NCBI RefSeq assembly: GCF_043641665.1
Contig: NC_092201.1
Span: forward strand, 5,179,501-5,243,500
From: Enoplosus armatus
Lineage: Eukaryota > Chordata > Actinopteri > Centrarchiformes > Enoplosidae
DNA: 64,000 bases
Direction of reading: 5' to 3'
The position numbers and the translations under genes were made by a program. Within the stretch, counting starts at the first letter, position 1. Each line of letters opens with the position of its first letter. Of the stretch, positions 38,301 through 49,650 are shown piece after piece. The notes beneath the pieces were generated by a model that did no database searches, was not told the DNA's origin, and saw only the letters and a list, made by a program, of their open reading frames with translations.

Positions 38301-39589
38301 TCAGCAGCCTTTCACAAGCATGTTTTTTTTTCTCTCCTCGTTGGTGTCGTCTGTCTCTCCATCCTCCTCGATCTTTCCTCCTCATGTGTGTTTACAACTC
38401 GACTCTCTTCTTCTTTCCCTTCACATCCCATGTTGGGATTCAGAAATCTTCAACGCCTGACTGCTTCTTGCTCGCCGTGCTGAATCATTTTCTGCTGTGA
38501 AAAAGGGTAAAAGCAAGACATGAAAATACTTACAGCAACCAATGCCTCCTATCTCTGTTGTTTCTCATCCGCTATGCATCAGTCTTCCTCTTTTCCTAGC
38601 CCCCCCCCCCACAATATTTATTTTCTTCATCCCGGTTCCTTCCTCCTGTTTTCTTTCCTTTTCCTGTCTATTCGAAGTCGATGGTAATATGCCAGTGTAG
38701 TCTTGCCTCGGCCCCGTCCGTCACTCCACATCAAAGCCTCGCTTGTTCCCCAGCTCTCTCTTCTTCATGGTCTATTACTCTACCCTCTCTTGTTGACAGA
38801 GAGATGCTGTTTAGTGTGCGTGTGTGCATACATAGTTAAAGGGACTTCTCTGTCTTCATTTGCATCCCCTGAAGGACCGGTCCCCAGACTCTCGAGATGT
38901 TTCACTTCCATAAGCTGACAGTGGACTTGCCTCGTAGCATGCAGGCAAAATGGCAATCAGTCAACACTGCTTTTCATGGCGATGCCGCTTTCAGAGACCC
39001 AAGTTGCTCGTTTGGTTGAGAGTCGGAGAGAGAAAATGTGTGCTTGTGTAGTCAGGAAGCTTTGAGGCTTTCATTAGCTTTCCCCGAGCTCATTCACACC
39101 AAACGAAAATGAAAGAAAAGATGTTTGGTAAAGAAGAGGCAGCCCGGGTGAAGGTGGGCTGTGCAGCGTTTGTGCTTTGTTGATGTCGTCTTCCCAGCAT
39201 AATTCATGCTTTGTGAAATCTAGGACATAATCTTCCACTCTTTTCATCCTCAGCGGGCCCGATAGCGGTGTGTTTACAGTGTGACAAAGCAGGAGTAACA
39301 ATAACGTCATGCCTCTCTGTCTCACCTCTGTAGTCCGGCCTCAGCACTTTTTTCATGGCACGAATAAATCTTCAAAGTGTTTCCATGTCAGAAGCTAACC
39401 TAGATGTGACTTTATGCACACATGTTCATCATTATCCCGTCTTCTAGGAGCAAGGTTGGAAATCTCAGATCACACCAGTAGATGGTCAAAAAATGAACCT
39501 GCTCTAAATAATCCCCCCTTTTTTCATGGCTTTCCATTCAGCCCTACAACAAGCTGATAATGTCCTGCCCTTGAAACACACATTGACAG

Positions 39590-39960
39590 TTCAATTCAAT
39601 TCACATCCCGTATGACGGCAGAGCGGGAGGGGAGGCGCAATGAATTACGCATGGAAAATATGATGACTGGATTTTCAATATACCCACGTATTTAAATTCA
39701 TCCTAAGGGACCACAGGATTTACACCCTGCCCCTTTGCATTTCCCCAGTAGGAGTTGGTCTGGACTCTTATCTTCATGTGGCGAGACATTTTCATCATGT
39801 GCCCTTGTGATTGGCATAGATATACAAAAGATATGACATGAATAATGTAACTCGCTGAGGAGATAAGGATTGAGATAACATGGATTCATCACCACACCCT
39901 ACTCTTTTTGTATCCAGGTCTCTCCAACCTGTGGCTGCGTGCTCTGCCTTTATGAATTAA
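39590..39960 (+). promoter_or_regulatory. Conserved non-coding candidate
   Basis: Unique, mixed-composition sequence with GCAATGAATTACGCATGG and AGACATTTTCATCATGTGCC, not resembling any repeat in the window. Called on appearance only. Confidence 0.25.
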
Positions 39961-41039
39961 AATAAAGAAAGTTCACATGGCCTCGCTGACCACACACTGA
40001 CCGAGCTGGTCAGAGTTACTACGGTTAAAACAGAACTCTTTGTTTACTAAGATTTGCAGGAGTAACTACACCCAGGCTAAAGGTCCTACTCATGTTGCCG
40101 TCTTAAGGTTGCTGCTCGCTCTGTCCCCATCTTGTGCCCAAATAGTTTAATCTCAAGGTTCAGTTACTTTGGCTTTAGGTGGAGCTTTCAACCTTATCTC
40201 ACTGTCTTCTTCAGCTAATTTAATTTGCTCAGGTGCCATTCCTTGAGCATCGCTTGAACAGAGACAGGGACTATGATTTTATTATTATTTTATTATTGTG
40301 TCATGCATATAACTGTGCCCAACCCACGTGGGCCTACAAGACAAAAAAAATACATTATATAGTACTAATTACATAATCCAGGCTTTTGAGACAAAGTTAG
40401 CAAACACATGAATTTTAAACAGCTATTTCCATTTTTGCTTATCTGCACACCAGAATATTTCAGGATTTTTTCGAGCCATTTCATGGAAAATTAACTCTCT
40501 AAATATCTAAATCATCATAATTTGTACAGCACAAAAGAAAATAGGACGCACTCTCCACTTCACCCAAATCACACACAGTTTTCCTCCTTACAAGTTGTGC
40601 AGTCTGTTGTTAACTGTAATTAAAACAAAATTAGGGCTCGCCCTGGAGGCCCAGGAGTTTAGGGCGACTGTGAGCAGCAACGCAGAGTACGATCAGGAAC
40701 CTTTGCTGTGTGTCGTTCTCCATCTCTCTCACTCTCTGCCCTCATTATCACCACTCTGCTGTCAAACCTCTAATGAAGACCAAGAAATACTTTGAAAGAA
40801 GGTTTTTGTTTTACATGTATCGGAGCCGTGTGTAATGTAGTGCATAACAGTGGAACACAATTCATTGGGTTGAACATCAGTTTGATTATTTTGCTTTTTT
40901 GTCTGTTTGTATGTATATCCCCTTTGGTACAAAGTCTATTTATTCATACCAGTGGCAGGTTGGGTTTTATGATACACCTGTAACTGTATGAAATTACCCC
41001 TCACAGATGACAGACGAAGCCAAATAACAGATAATGGTG

Positions 41040-41390
41040 ATCCATCTGTCATACCTCCAGCTTTAGCCCCCACTGAGGTAATGGCCGCTCTGTATTACAA
41101 CCTAGAGGCCTATAATAAGGTTAAACACCATGCCTTAGAAAAAAAACCCAGATGTCATTGTCCCCTGTAGTCCAGCGACGGCAGCTAATTGGCTAATATG
41201 GGTCTATTTGCCTCCAGGGCCCATTTCTTTCTTTTAGCATCTAATGTCACAGATCTCTCTCTGTCTGGATAGTTTGACCCATGTGGGCTGAATGGGGACG
41301 GCGCTCCATAATCGCTACTCACCAGAGCATCGAAGATGGCCCATCAAGACATTGAAAGTGTTACGTCATTTGTGACGGATCACAAATAGC
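41040..41390 (+). promoter_or_regulatory. Conserved non-coding candidate
   Basis: Contains CAGCTAATTGGCTAATATGG, CTCCATAATCGCTACTC and TGACGGATCACAAATAGC in unique sequence, just upstream of a G17 run. It has multiple ATTA/TAAT and CRE-like TTACGTCA cores. Regulatory role is inferred. Confidence 0.3.
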
Positions 41391-41510
41391 CCAAGCACCT
41401 CACCTGTCTCTCTACCTGTCTCTCTGCTAATGCTACGTCCCGATGCTGTACCCAGAGGTCGTCCAGTCCGCCGTGACTTTGAGCGAAACTCTTCACCTTT
41501 TTCATGTTAA

Positions 41511-41527
41511 GGGGGGGGGGGGGGGGG
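41511..41527 (+). repeat. G17 homopolymer
   Basis: Seventeen G residues following CATGTTAA. Confidence 0.9.
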
Positions 41528-42348
41528 CATGCTCTTCAGGAGTCTCTGCAAAATGGCTCCTGGAGTGTTTCTGCATTATTTGCCATGTGATTCTTATTCT
41601 GCTCTTTTCTTTGAAAGCAGATACTCATCAAAGAGAGGCAGATAAGGAACAATGGCCTTGTCAACCCAAAAAATCCTAAACCCACCCTTCTCTTTGATTC
41701 GTATTTCTTATTTAACACAACACCGCAGGGTGGTGGTGCTGCAAGAAAGGAACAAAGTCTCCATCTTCCTCTTCTCCACCTCTTTCTTCAATACATCCCT
41801 TATAGGATTTTATGCATAACTTTGTAAGACATCATATGTGTCTGTATGTCTGCTCATGTGCAGGATTAGGGTTTTGTCTTCTGTATTATTTATGGGACTT
41901 TTAACAACCTGCGGAGGAGGTTTACAATCACTCAAAGATTTCTATTGCTGAAAATTAAACAAATGATACAAAATGTGCTGCTCCAACCTCTCAGGTGTGA
42001 AGATTTCCTGCTTTTCTTTGTTGTAAATAATAGTAAAATGAATATTTTTGGGTTTTATAACTGTAGTTCGACCTCTGTGTTTCTAAAATCTGGCTACGGC
42101 CGTGAGCATGTGTGGTTGTGAACAGAGGTAGTTAAACTTTGCTCGTACACTCCTCCTCGACCTGTGGATGATTTTTTGCTGCCTGTTAAATGCCACCATA
42201 TTTCAACGTCTTTAATGAGAAGAGCAGAGCGGACAGTCGCTGCCCAGACAAATGAAGGACTCAGTGCAACAAGGACCCTAAAGGAGATGGATTAGAAATA
42301 CATGAGACAATCTCATTTCATCATTTTAATCTCCTGGTCAGTCCATCA

Positions 42349-42690
42349 CTTTGGTCCACACTGAAATATCTCAACAACGATTAGTTGGGTTGCCATTAAG
42401 TTTTGTACATACGTTCATGGCCTCCAAAGGATGAATCCTAATGACTTTGATCCCTTGACTTTTTGTCTAGTGCCACTATGAGTTTAACATTTTGGGTTTT
42501 GAATGAAATGACTTTGGTGGTCCCATAACTTTTTTTGTCCTACAAAACCAATGACGTTCCCGCCAGCCTTAACTAAAATAGTGAACATAGTTAACATTAG
42601 CATGTTAGTATTGTCAGAGAGAGCATGTTAGCACAGCTGTGCTGCACTTAGGCAGCCTGACGGAGCTGCTAGCATGGCTGTAGACTCTTG
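42349..42690 (-). repeat. Family C interspersed repeat, copy 1
   Basis: On the plus strand it reads CTTTGGTCCACACTGAAATA, CAACAACGATTAGTTGGGTT, GATGAATCCTAATGACTTTG, then TTAACATTAGCATGTTAG at the far end. This is the reverse complement of the order at 61631-61914, a common fish repeat (GCTAACATG... CATGGCAACCCAT... GTTGTTGAGATA... CAGTCTGGACCAA). Confidence 0.65.
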
Positions 42691-42694
42691 GTCT

Positions 42695-42990
42695 TGTTTT
42701 AAAATAAATTGATCATTCTTTAGTCTGTAAAATGTCAGAAGAAAGTGACAAAGTACACATCACAATTTCCCAGAGCCCAATTTCACTCCTTCAGATTGTT
42801 CTGTCTGCCCAACAGTCCAAAACCCAAATATATTAAATTTACATATGATACAAACAGAGAAAAGCAGCAAATTGTAAAACTTGAAAATAATGAAATTAAT
42901 AATTAATTGATGATATAAGTAGTTTTCAGTCGAAATACATAAAAAATGAAATAAAAACTGGGCTGGTTTCCTTACAGACATCAGCGCAGG
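42695..42990 (+). mobile_element. hAT-like family H repeat, copy 2
   Basis: Contains TAGTCTGTAAAATGTCAGAA, CATCACAATTTCCCAGAGCC, TGTCTGCCCAACAGTCC, AAAACCCAAATATATT and AGAGAAAAGCAGCAAATTG in the order typical of the family, ending in an ATTAATAATTAATTGATGA region. It abuts the family-C repeat directly. Confidence 0.6.
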
Positions 42991-43154
42991 ATGGACTGTG
43001 TTTATTTTGTTTTTCAGCACTGCAGAATCTGAAGAATTTCATTTTGAAGTATCAACTGTTGTCCACAGATGCCGAGACATTCCCAATTGCATACTCTGCA
43101 TTCTGTTGTTTCTTTCTCACTACCAATTTAACACTCTCATAAAAGTACCCACAA

Positions 43155-43157
<3 letters not shown>

Positions 43158-43201
<44 letters not shown>
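43158..43201 (+). repeat. (CA)22 microsatellite
   Basis: About 22 uninterrupted CA units. Confidence 0.95.
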
Positions 43202-43203
<2 letters not shown>

Positions 43204-43371
43204 TTTAAGCATATTCTTCCAAAGCTGGAGCCTCTCACGTCCACGCTGGCACACTCGACAGCAGCAGCAGACGGATATAAAGACTGGTTTATCTCGCAGC
43301 ATGTCAGAAGTAGTTGTTGTATCATGCTTAAACAGGAATGCGCACACTCTACACATATGCTTTCACACATG

Positions 43372-43397
43372 CACACACACACACACACACACACACA
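43372..43397 (+). repeat. (CA)13 microsatellite
   Basis: About 13 uninterrupted CA units, 170 bases after the previous CA array. Confidence 0.95.
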
Positions 43398-44040
43398 ATG
43401 TCTAAATTATCATGGCAGAAGCAGGCCCACACTGACGCAGCATGTTAAAATAGCTGTGACAGATGCTCTCCCAGGAGCAGACAGTATGGTACAGTACAAA
43501 TGAAGACCAGCGTGGTGTAAAAGCTCCTGAAAGCACAGCAATGGTCCTGTCATTTGGAGGATGCAGGGGTAGAAAGAGAGCCTTATCATGGTTGTAGGAC
43601 GGATTAGACTGTAATGAAATTGGGTTGGAGCGAGACGTGCGATAGGTCTAGAACAGATATGTCTTACTCTCTCGCTATTTCTGTCTTTATATGTCTTGTT
43701 CACTTGCACACCACCTCCCCTTTTCCGCACTCAAATTCACACACATCTTCTGCCCAATAAGAGATCAAAAGGAAAGGGAAGCGATGATAAACCAGTTCTC
43801 CTCCCCTCTTTGTCTCCCCCTCTCTCCCCCTCTCTCCAAGGTTGCTTGTGTATCTCTCCTTGGCGGTGTTTGTCTCCCACGACACAGAATGTCTATTACA
43901 AAGCCTTTAGCCTGATGTAGATTAATGAAAAATAATGAGAAAGGGGGTCATAAATATGCATTGCCATCCTGTTGGGATAAGCAAAATGGTTTTTCACTTT
44001 GTTTCGACACACACATACAGTGATGACATTCACTCAACAC

Positions 44041-44240
44041 TAACGCTGAGACAATTCGTCGATTAATCGATTTGTGCCGAATAATCAACAATAATGTTGA
44101 TAATTAGTCTTTTCAGATGTGAGGATTAGCAGCATTGAAAATGTAATACTTTTGGGTTTTGGGCTATTAGCACCTTTTTAAAATATTTTCTGACGTTTAG
44201 AGATTAAACAATTGATCGATAATGAAAATATTTGCTACTT
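44041..44240 (-). mobile_element. hAT-like family H repeat, copy 3 (degraded)
   Basis: Contains GTCGATTAATCGATTTGTGC, ACTTTTGGGTTTTGGGC and ATTTTCTGACGTTTAGAGAT with ATTGATCGATAATGAAAATA. These are the GATTAATCGATT-rich ends and middle of the family, in reverse order. Boundaries are approximate. Confidence 0.4.
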
Positions 44241-44610
44241 GCCGCCCTGTTTAACATGCTGTCATGCTCCCACTTGAATCTGTGGCGTTGATACTTGTGA
44301 GAGGAAGAGGTAAAAGAAATAAAGGAAGTCTAGGTTGACACGCTCTCTGTTATTCAATATAAAATTTATAAGATCTGAAATTCCCTCTTTCCTCCTGTGA
44401 GATGTGTTTGATCAATCTCATTTGATTTACCCAGAACTTACATTTTGAAATGCAGGCACCAGTTTGATAAGACTCTTCTGTTATATTTTAGTGGTGTGTT
44501 TAAATGCCCAAACCTGTCTCCTAGAAATTAGGATTATACAGTATACTACTGTTCTAAGGAAGTGTTGCATTGTGAGTTCTACCATACACAGTACATGTAC
44601 AAGTTGTAGG

Positions 44611-44780
44611 GAGGTGGTCGGGGTGGATGTTGGGCATACAAGGCGCAAGACTTTGACACTGGAGACCGGGTTTCACATCCTGAGTCCTGCATGTGGTTAA
44701 ATTTAGGCAACAAATGCACCTTAGATTAGATTAGGACAAATCATAGTTTCCTTTTCATGTGAAAAGAGTTCAAAACACAC
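44611..44780 (+). mobile_element. tRNA-like SINE head with family D tail (degraded)
   Basis: The head GTTGGGCATACAAGGCGCAA .. GACACTGGAGACC plus GGGTTTCACATCC (44668-44680, B-box-like) matches a tRNA-type promoter region. It is followed by GTTAAATTTAGGCAACAAAT and later AAAAGAGTTCAAAACAC, as in a common fish repeat. The A-box is not clearly preserved, so it is not a functional tRNA gene. Confidence 0.45.
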
Positions 44781-44819
44781 TGATGCTCCAAGTCAGTGGT
44801 GACTTATTTTTAAGCTTGA

Positions 44820-44990
44820 CCAGGACATATCCCCAGCCTTAACTATGTGCTGCGAGTGCCTGAACATAACCATAAAAAGTTTAATGCAGGTTCACGCTGT
44901 CAGTGAACATTCAGTAGATACATTCATGTTTCCTCATTACGTTACGTTTTGTTTTTTTAGCAGAACTAGGTTTAAAATGCCTGGCTTGTA
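44820..44990 (-). repeat. Family D repeat, copy 2
   Basis: CCAGCCTTAACTATGTG, GCCTGAACATAACCATAAAA, CAGTGAACATTCAGTAG and TTTCCTCATTACG correspond block by block to 29770-29970. Read together with 44611-44780 this may be one disrupted element. Confidence 0.45.
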
Positions 44991-45024
44991 GGACCAAAAT
45001 GTGTGCATTGCCATTTCTGAGTTT

Positions 45025-45133
45025 TATAAAACAAGCAATTTCCAGATGTCTTATCTTGATGTCTGGGAAGATGTGATGTTTTTATTCGACATTTTGATGA
45101 TTAATCAATCAACTGGCTGCAGCCCTGCACATG
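45025..45133 (-). mobile_element. hAT-like family H repeat, copy 4 (terminal fragment)
   Basis: AAAACAAGCAATTTCCAGAT, GTCTGGGAAGATGTGATG, then GATGATTAATCAATCAACTG and GGCTGCAGCCCTGC. Reversed, this is GCAGGGCTGCAGCC followed by the ATTGATTAATC block, the CAGGGCTGCAAC-type end of the family. Confidence 0.5.
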
Positions 45134-46248
45134 TCTGTATGAAATGTGGAAGTGTAAATGAGGACATCAAGATGTAGCAGCCTTTATCTTGTAATCCATA
45201 CTAATCATTACCCAAATACTGTGAGTCTGCTGCACAAAGATTTACTTTAGTTAGCTCTGCTGATACTGCTGATTCTGCAGTTGTTTTTTCTGTTTGCAGT
45301 GACCCGAAGGCGAAGTTTCAGATTCACTGTGCACTCGTGTAACGTACAGTGACAATTTATATGAATTGGATCAAATTAAATGCCCACTTCAGCCTCTCTC
45401 CAGCTCTCACTTGCTTCCTCCTCTCTTTCATCTCTCCATGTATATCCCAGAATTTGTCCTAATTAGTCTCCACTGTTATTCTGGCCTTTTGTCTGACTTT
45501 TAGTGCTGGAAAGAGATCAGTGCAGCGTACAGATTAGGAGTCGCCACAGAGAAGAAGAAAAAAAACGTGAAAAACATCAAGGCCAAGATTTAGAACATCA
45601 AGGGCACAAGATGCAAACAACGCGAGCACAAAATAGACCTCATGCACATGTTGTCATTAATTTGAGTGCTCATCATGCATATTGTTTCCTCCTTTGAGTT
45701 TATTCTTCCCCTTATTTTCTTCATTTTGTGCAATTTTGTTCATTCATGTGAAAAAATAACCATGCACTGACTTTAATAACATGCACGTTATGCATTTTAA
45801 ATGCTTGAGTTCACTTATGTCAAACCGAGTTTACCCTCTTGCCATAATTAGTCCATTATTAGTGTTAAAACATTATGTTTAAGTGGTCTGATATTTCTCA
45901 AAATATTATATTGCACTTTATCCAGATAAAGTGTAACTTTTTTAGAGAACAATCAACATTTTCTGTGCTTCTCAACAGATTGTAATATGAATTAGAGGCC
46001 AGTTTTACTGCTGTTAAGAAACACATGAGAAAGATGTAATTTAAGGAAACTTAAACAGTTAAAGTTATAATCCTTAAGATTGTCATGATATCAATTTATG
46101 ATACTATTTATGGCAGATAGCCGTTCAATGTATTAACATTCAGATTGGCTACCTATTGTTCCTGCATGCTAAATCAAACTGAACATTTCCCATTGTTGCT
46201 ATTTGCTTGCTTGTTTTCCCTCTTGTTCCATTACTTCCTCCAACATTT

Positions 46249-46379
46249 CAAACTGATCCTCTGTGACAAATACATTGTGTTTCCTGTAACTGCTTCACAG
46301 TAAAAGCAATCAACAGTATGGCTTTTACTGTGAAGCAGTTACAGGAAACACAATGTATTTGTCACAGAGGATCAGTTTG
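46249..46379. repeat. Perfect 59-bp-arm inverted repeat (hairpin)
   Basis: Arms 46249-46307 and 46321-46379 are exact reverse complements over all 59 positions, separated by a 13-base loop (AATCAACAGTATG). The bases just outside do not pair. No similar sequence occurs elsewhere in the window, and there are no obvious target-site duplications. In magi2 pre-mRNA it would form a long perfect duplex. Confidence 0.95.
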
Positions 46380-47049
46380 TTTTTGGCCCTTTTGTTTACA
46401 TTTGGATCACGGCTCATGCCTTCAAATGAGGCTTTCGATTTTATATAGACAGTCAGTCATTCATCAAGTTTGACTTCAGCCAATACCTTCAAAAAGTGAG
46501 GAGGAAGCATTAGTTACCAACACCATTTGGGTTTCAAGGCTTTTTTGTTAATAAGAAACGATTAACATGAACGTGTACAGCTAACAGGTCCAACATCAGT
46601 ATGTAGACTTCAGGTTATACTTGTCAGCCAGTTCCAAATACTTCTAAAAGTACACACTTTGGAGCTCTCCAACACCGCATCTCAGAGGAATGTTGATGCA
46701 TACATAACATTTGCTTGTATTAAACTGTAGCTTATATTGCATCTTCACCTCCAAGCTCTCAGTTTAACTAGTTCTTCTGTGCCTGTCAGCCTGCATGCTC
46801 TCTGGGGATGACTGCTCAGCTTGTTTTCCCACCTATCCATCAGTTTTTTCAGCACCATTCCCATCTGTCACTCAAACGGACACCCACCCATCATGATGTG
46901 CTGTCAAACTCTTCCGACCTGGTGTATATTTTCAGGCCAGGTGTGCAGGATGTTGTGTATTCAGTCCCTGCTCCCACCTCTCCACCACGTCCCTTCACCC
47001 ATCATTACAGATTTGTCATTGAGGAAGAGCATTACAGAAGTGAAGATGA

Positions 47050-47290
47050 GTGGATAATCTGATAAAATTAGTTATTTTTGTTGGTTAATCCAATATTGTT
47101 TTGGTCTATAACTTGGGAAAAAAGTGACAAATGGGTAGTGTAGTTTCACAGAGCCCAAGGTGATGTCTCCAAATTGCTTGTTTTGTCAGCCAACAATCCA
47201 AAACCCAACGATATTCTCCTAAAAATGATGAGAATGGCAACAAAACTTTGCTCTTGAGATGCTGGAATCAGCAAATATTTGGCATCCTGC
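47050..47290 (+). mobile_element. hAT-like family H repeat, copy 5
   Basis: TTGGTCTATAACTTGGG, AAAAAGTGACAAATGGG, CACAGAGCCCAAGGTGATGT, CAAATTGCTTGTTTTGTCAG, CCAACAATCCAAAACCCAAC and GCTGGAATCAGCAAATATTT, in family order. The family-B element follows within about 10 bases. Confidence 0.6.
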
Positions 47291-47294
47291 TTCA

Positions 47295-47603
47295 AGGAAT
47301 AGTTTGACAATTTTGGGAAATATGCTTATTTGCTATCTTGTGTGAGTGTGAGTTGAGAACAGTGACACCACTCTCATGTATGTTTTAAATATGAATACAA
47401 CCAGCAGCCGCTTAGCTTAGCTTAGCATAAAGACTTTAAACGGGGGACCAGCTAGCCTGGCTCTGCCTACCAGCACCTCTGAAGACGTTCACAGCTGTTA
47501 GCTAGCTGTTTCCCCCTGCCTCCAGTGTTTATGCTAAGCTAACTGCCTGTTAGCTTAATATTTAGCACACAGACATAAGAGTGGTATCGATCTTCTCATG
47601 TAA
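47295..47603 (+). mobile_element. Family B foldback/MITE-like element, fullest copy
   Basis: Left end AGGAATAGTTTGACAATTTT, GGGAAATATGCTTATTTGCT; middle CAGCAGCCGCTTAGCTTAGC, AGCATAAAGACT; right end AGAGTGGTATCGATCTTCTC, ATGTAA. The GTGACACCACTCTCAT on the left and GAGTGGTATCGATCTTCTCA on the right form part of inverted ends. It is an abundant fish repeat with no coding capacity. Confidence 0.65.
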
Positions 47604-47940
47604 GGCTGCACTCAGACCGACTTCAAGAACATATCCCATGATGCCCAGCCATACACCACCCCCCCACCCCTCCATGGGATTATGAGCAAAGAAAATGCCC
47701 GACTGACCCGTCTTTATTTCTGACACTCACACACACGAGCGCCTTGCACTGATTGTGTTTAGACCCCATTCTTACGTAAAAACTGTGGGTTTTTACTCCC
47801 ATGACAGACATTTGTCACCATTTTCTCTCCCCATGTCGTCTACTTTCATAAGAACTTTCTATTCTGTGCCTTTTCAAGTTCATTCTCCTCAGCTTCCATG
47901 TATCATCCATCACTAGCTGGTAATAACTTTCTGTAACTTA

Positions 47941-47953
47941 CCCCCCCCCCCCC
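47941..47953 (+). repeat. C13 homopolymer
   Basis: Thirteen C residues between TAACTTA and TTCCTTTC. Confidence 0.85.
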
Positions 47954-48672
47954 TTCCTTTCATCCTCTTTAAGTCTATCCATAACCGTCTTTCATTTTTA
48001 CCAGGACATTAAGGTCTAGGCAGACACACTCATAAACAAACAAGAATGCATGCCACATCTCCAGGGGAAAAATATCAGTTTCTGGGTGGATTTTTTTTTT
48101 CTTCTTCCTTTCCTGCATATTTTATTTATTTTCGCCTTACTTTTCTGCAGGCACTTTGAGTTAAGAGATGTAGGGCTCTGAGGGTCTGTGATAAGGGGCT
48201 TCCTTTGGCTCCATGCAGGGCCAGGCTAGATAGGTGAACACTAAGCTGCACGCTGCATGGTTATCTGCCAGCAGACACACACACACAGACACACACAGAG
48301 CTAGTTTTCATACGTAAGTATTCACACAAGCACTATTGATACACACACATATGTGTCAATATGATATGATCATTTATTTTCATTTTTATCATTTTTTTTG
48401 TGTTTAGTTAGATACTTAGTTATTGTGTAATGCCCACAAAATACAGTTTCAGTGAAACTTTGTCAGACATGAACATAACTTCATCAGCCACACCAAAGGT
48501 TCCCTTCATCAGACAGTAAGGTCATTTTACTCTGTAGCGTAGCCTTTAAATCATTATATAATGAGCAATAAAACATGAAAAGGACTTAAATCACAGAGCA
48601 CACAAAGTCTTTTCTCTTCAGGGAGATCAGTAAACCTGCCTGTTTCTATCATGTAGTTAATGTATACATGCT

Positions 48673-49026
48673 GTAGCCTTTCTGAAGCCATTTTGCTCCT
48701 CTACCAGCAAACCTTTCAAGATGAACAGCAAGTCTGCGGTTTAGAAGCCATGACTACATTTTATACACAGTGCTGATAAGGCTAATGCCTCTATAATTAG
48801 GTGGTAATTTGGGATCATTTTTTAATGACTTAGGGATAAGTTTAATGACGGCCTTATACCACTGAGAAAGGATAATGCCACTATCAAAACAAACCTAAAA
48901 TAACTCAAATAGGACTTTAAATAACTCAAGAGACTTCAGCACTTCATTAGAAATCTCATCATTACCAGTAGCTTTCCTAGATCTTAATTTCTTAATCACC
49001 TTTTTGATCTCCTTGATAGTAAAATT
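48673..49026 (-). pseudogene. LINE reverse-transcriptase fragment (dead)
   Basis: Read on the minus strand, one frame holds for 118 codons with only two stops (TAG at 48895-48897 and 48754-48756). It begins FTIKEIKKVIKKLRSRKATG, then NDEISNEVLKSL, later SGIILSQWYKAVIKLIPKS, then PPNYRGISLIS and KM*SWLLNRRL. These are the N-terminal conserved blocks of non-LTR reverse transcriptases: the K-A-x-G-x-D-x-I block, the W...I.LIPK block and the NYRGISL block. The catalytic YADD region is not reached. The clade (L2, Rex or RTE-like) cannot be fixed. It is antisense to magi2. Confidence 0.8.
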
Positions 49027-49029
49027 CAT

Positions 49030-49650
49030 ATTCACATACTGTATGGATTACAGTTATTCATGCCAACACCCTGGTTTGGTCTTTCTTCAAATAAAATCCT
49101 CATCGACACAGTTTTTACAACCTGAAATAAAACTCATGGGTATGTCCATAGTCTTCCTAGGGCCCAATCTATTGATTTAATTCCAAGACGTTTGGGGATT
49201 AAGTGTATGTAGATGTTGATTACATAAAAAGAGTGTGGTTAAATTTGCATGCAAAATTGTTTCAAATCTGTTTTGACTTTAGTTTTATTTGATCTTTAAC
49301 TTGTTATTCCTTTTTGTTTTCAGCTGCACTTACTTGTAAATCCTGATTCCAGTGGGGTTTATTTTTAAAGTCCTTTATGTTTATTCTTGACCCTTTCATC
49401 TAATTCCCAATAAATACAATCACAAAATTTAGTAGACATTATCCAGGGAGTCAGGGGAAGTAGCTTGAACTGTTTCCAGCTATAAAGAATGACACCAAGA
49501 AGTATAATTTTGACTTTCGAGGGATTCTGACACACTCTTTCTGAACTGTGCTTGTCATAAGAGGACCTCATTAACTGTAAACTACAGAAATGAGTGTCTT
49601 CTTGCACCTGAAAATATAAGTTAAGTGAGCATTGGGACATAAAATTCATG
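49030..49650 (-). pseudogene. Possible upstream part of the same LINE
   Basis: Upstream of the reverse-transcriptase relic on the same strand there is a 94-codon open frame (49365-49649) with no motif I can place. Position and strand suggest it could be the decayed endonuclease or linker region of the LINE. Sequence support is weak and it may be unrelated intron. Confidence 0.25.

Larger units (their letters stand above)
32200..42340 (+). other. magi2 intron: long, low-repeat interval
   Basis: About 10 kb with few recognisable repeats. A possible interspersed repeat lies at about 35060-35300, an 11-base C run at 38600-38610 and a G17 run at 41511-41527. Short open frames lack codon structure, splice context or known motifs. 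The tracts at 39590-39960 and 41040-41390 have the look of conserved non-coding DNA. Confidence 0.55.

Noticed and set aside
43137..43405. Open frames rich in Cys-Val or His-Thr repeats
   Set aside because: They are translations of the CA microsatellites, not genes.
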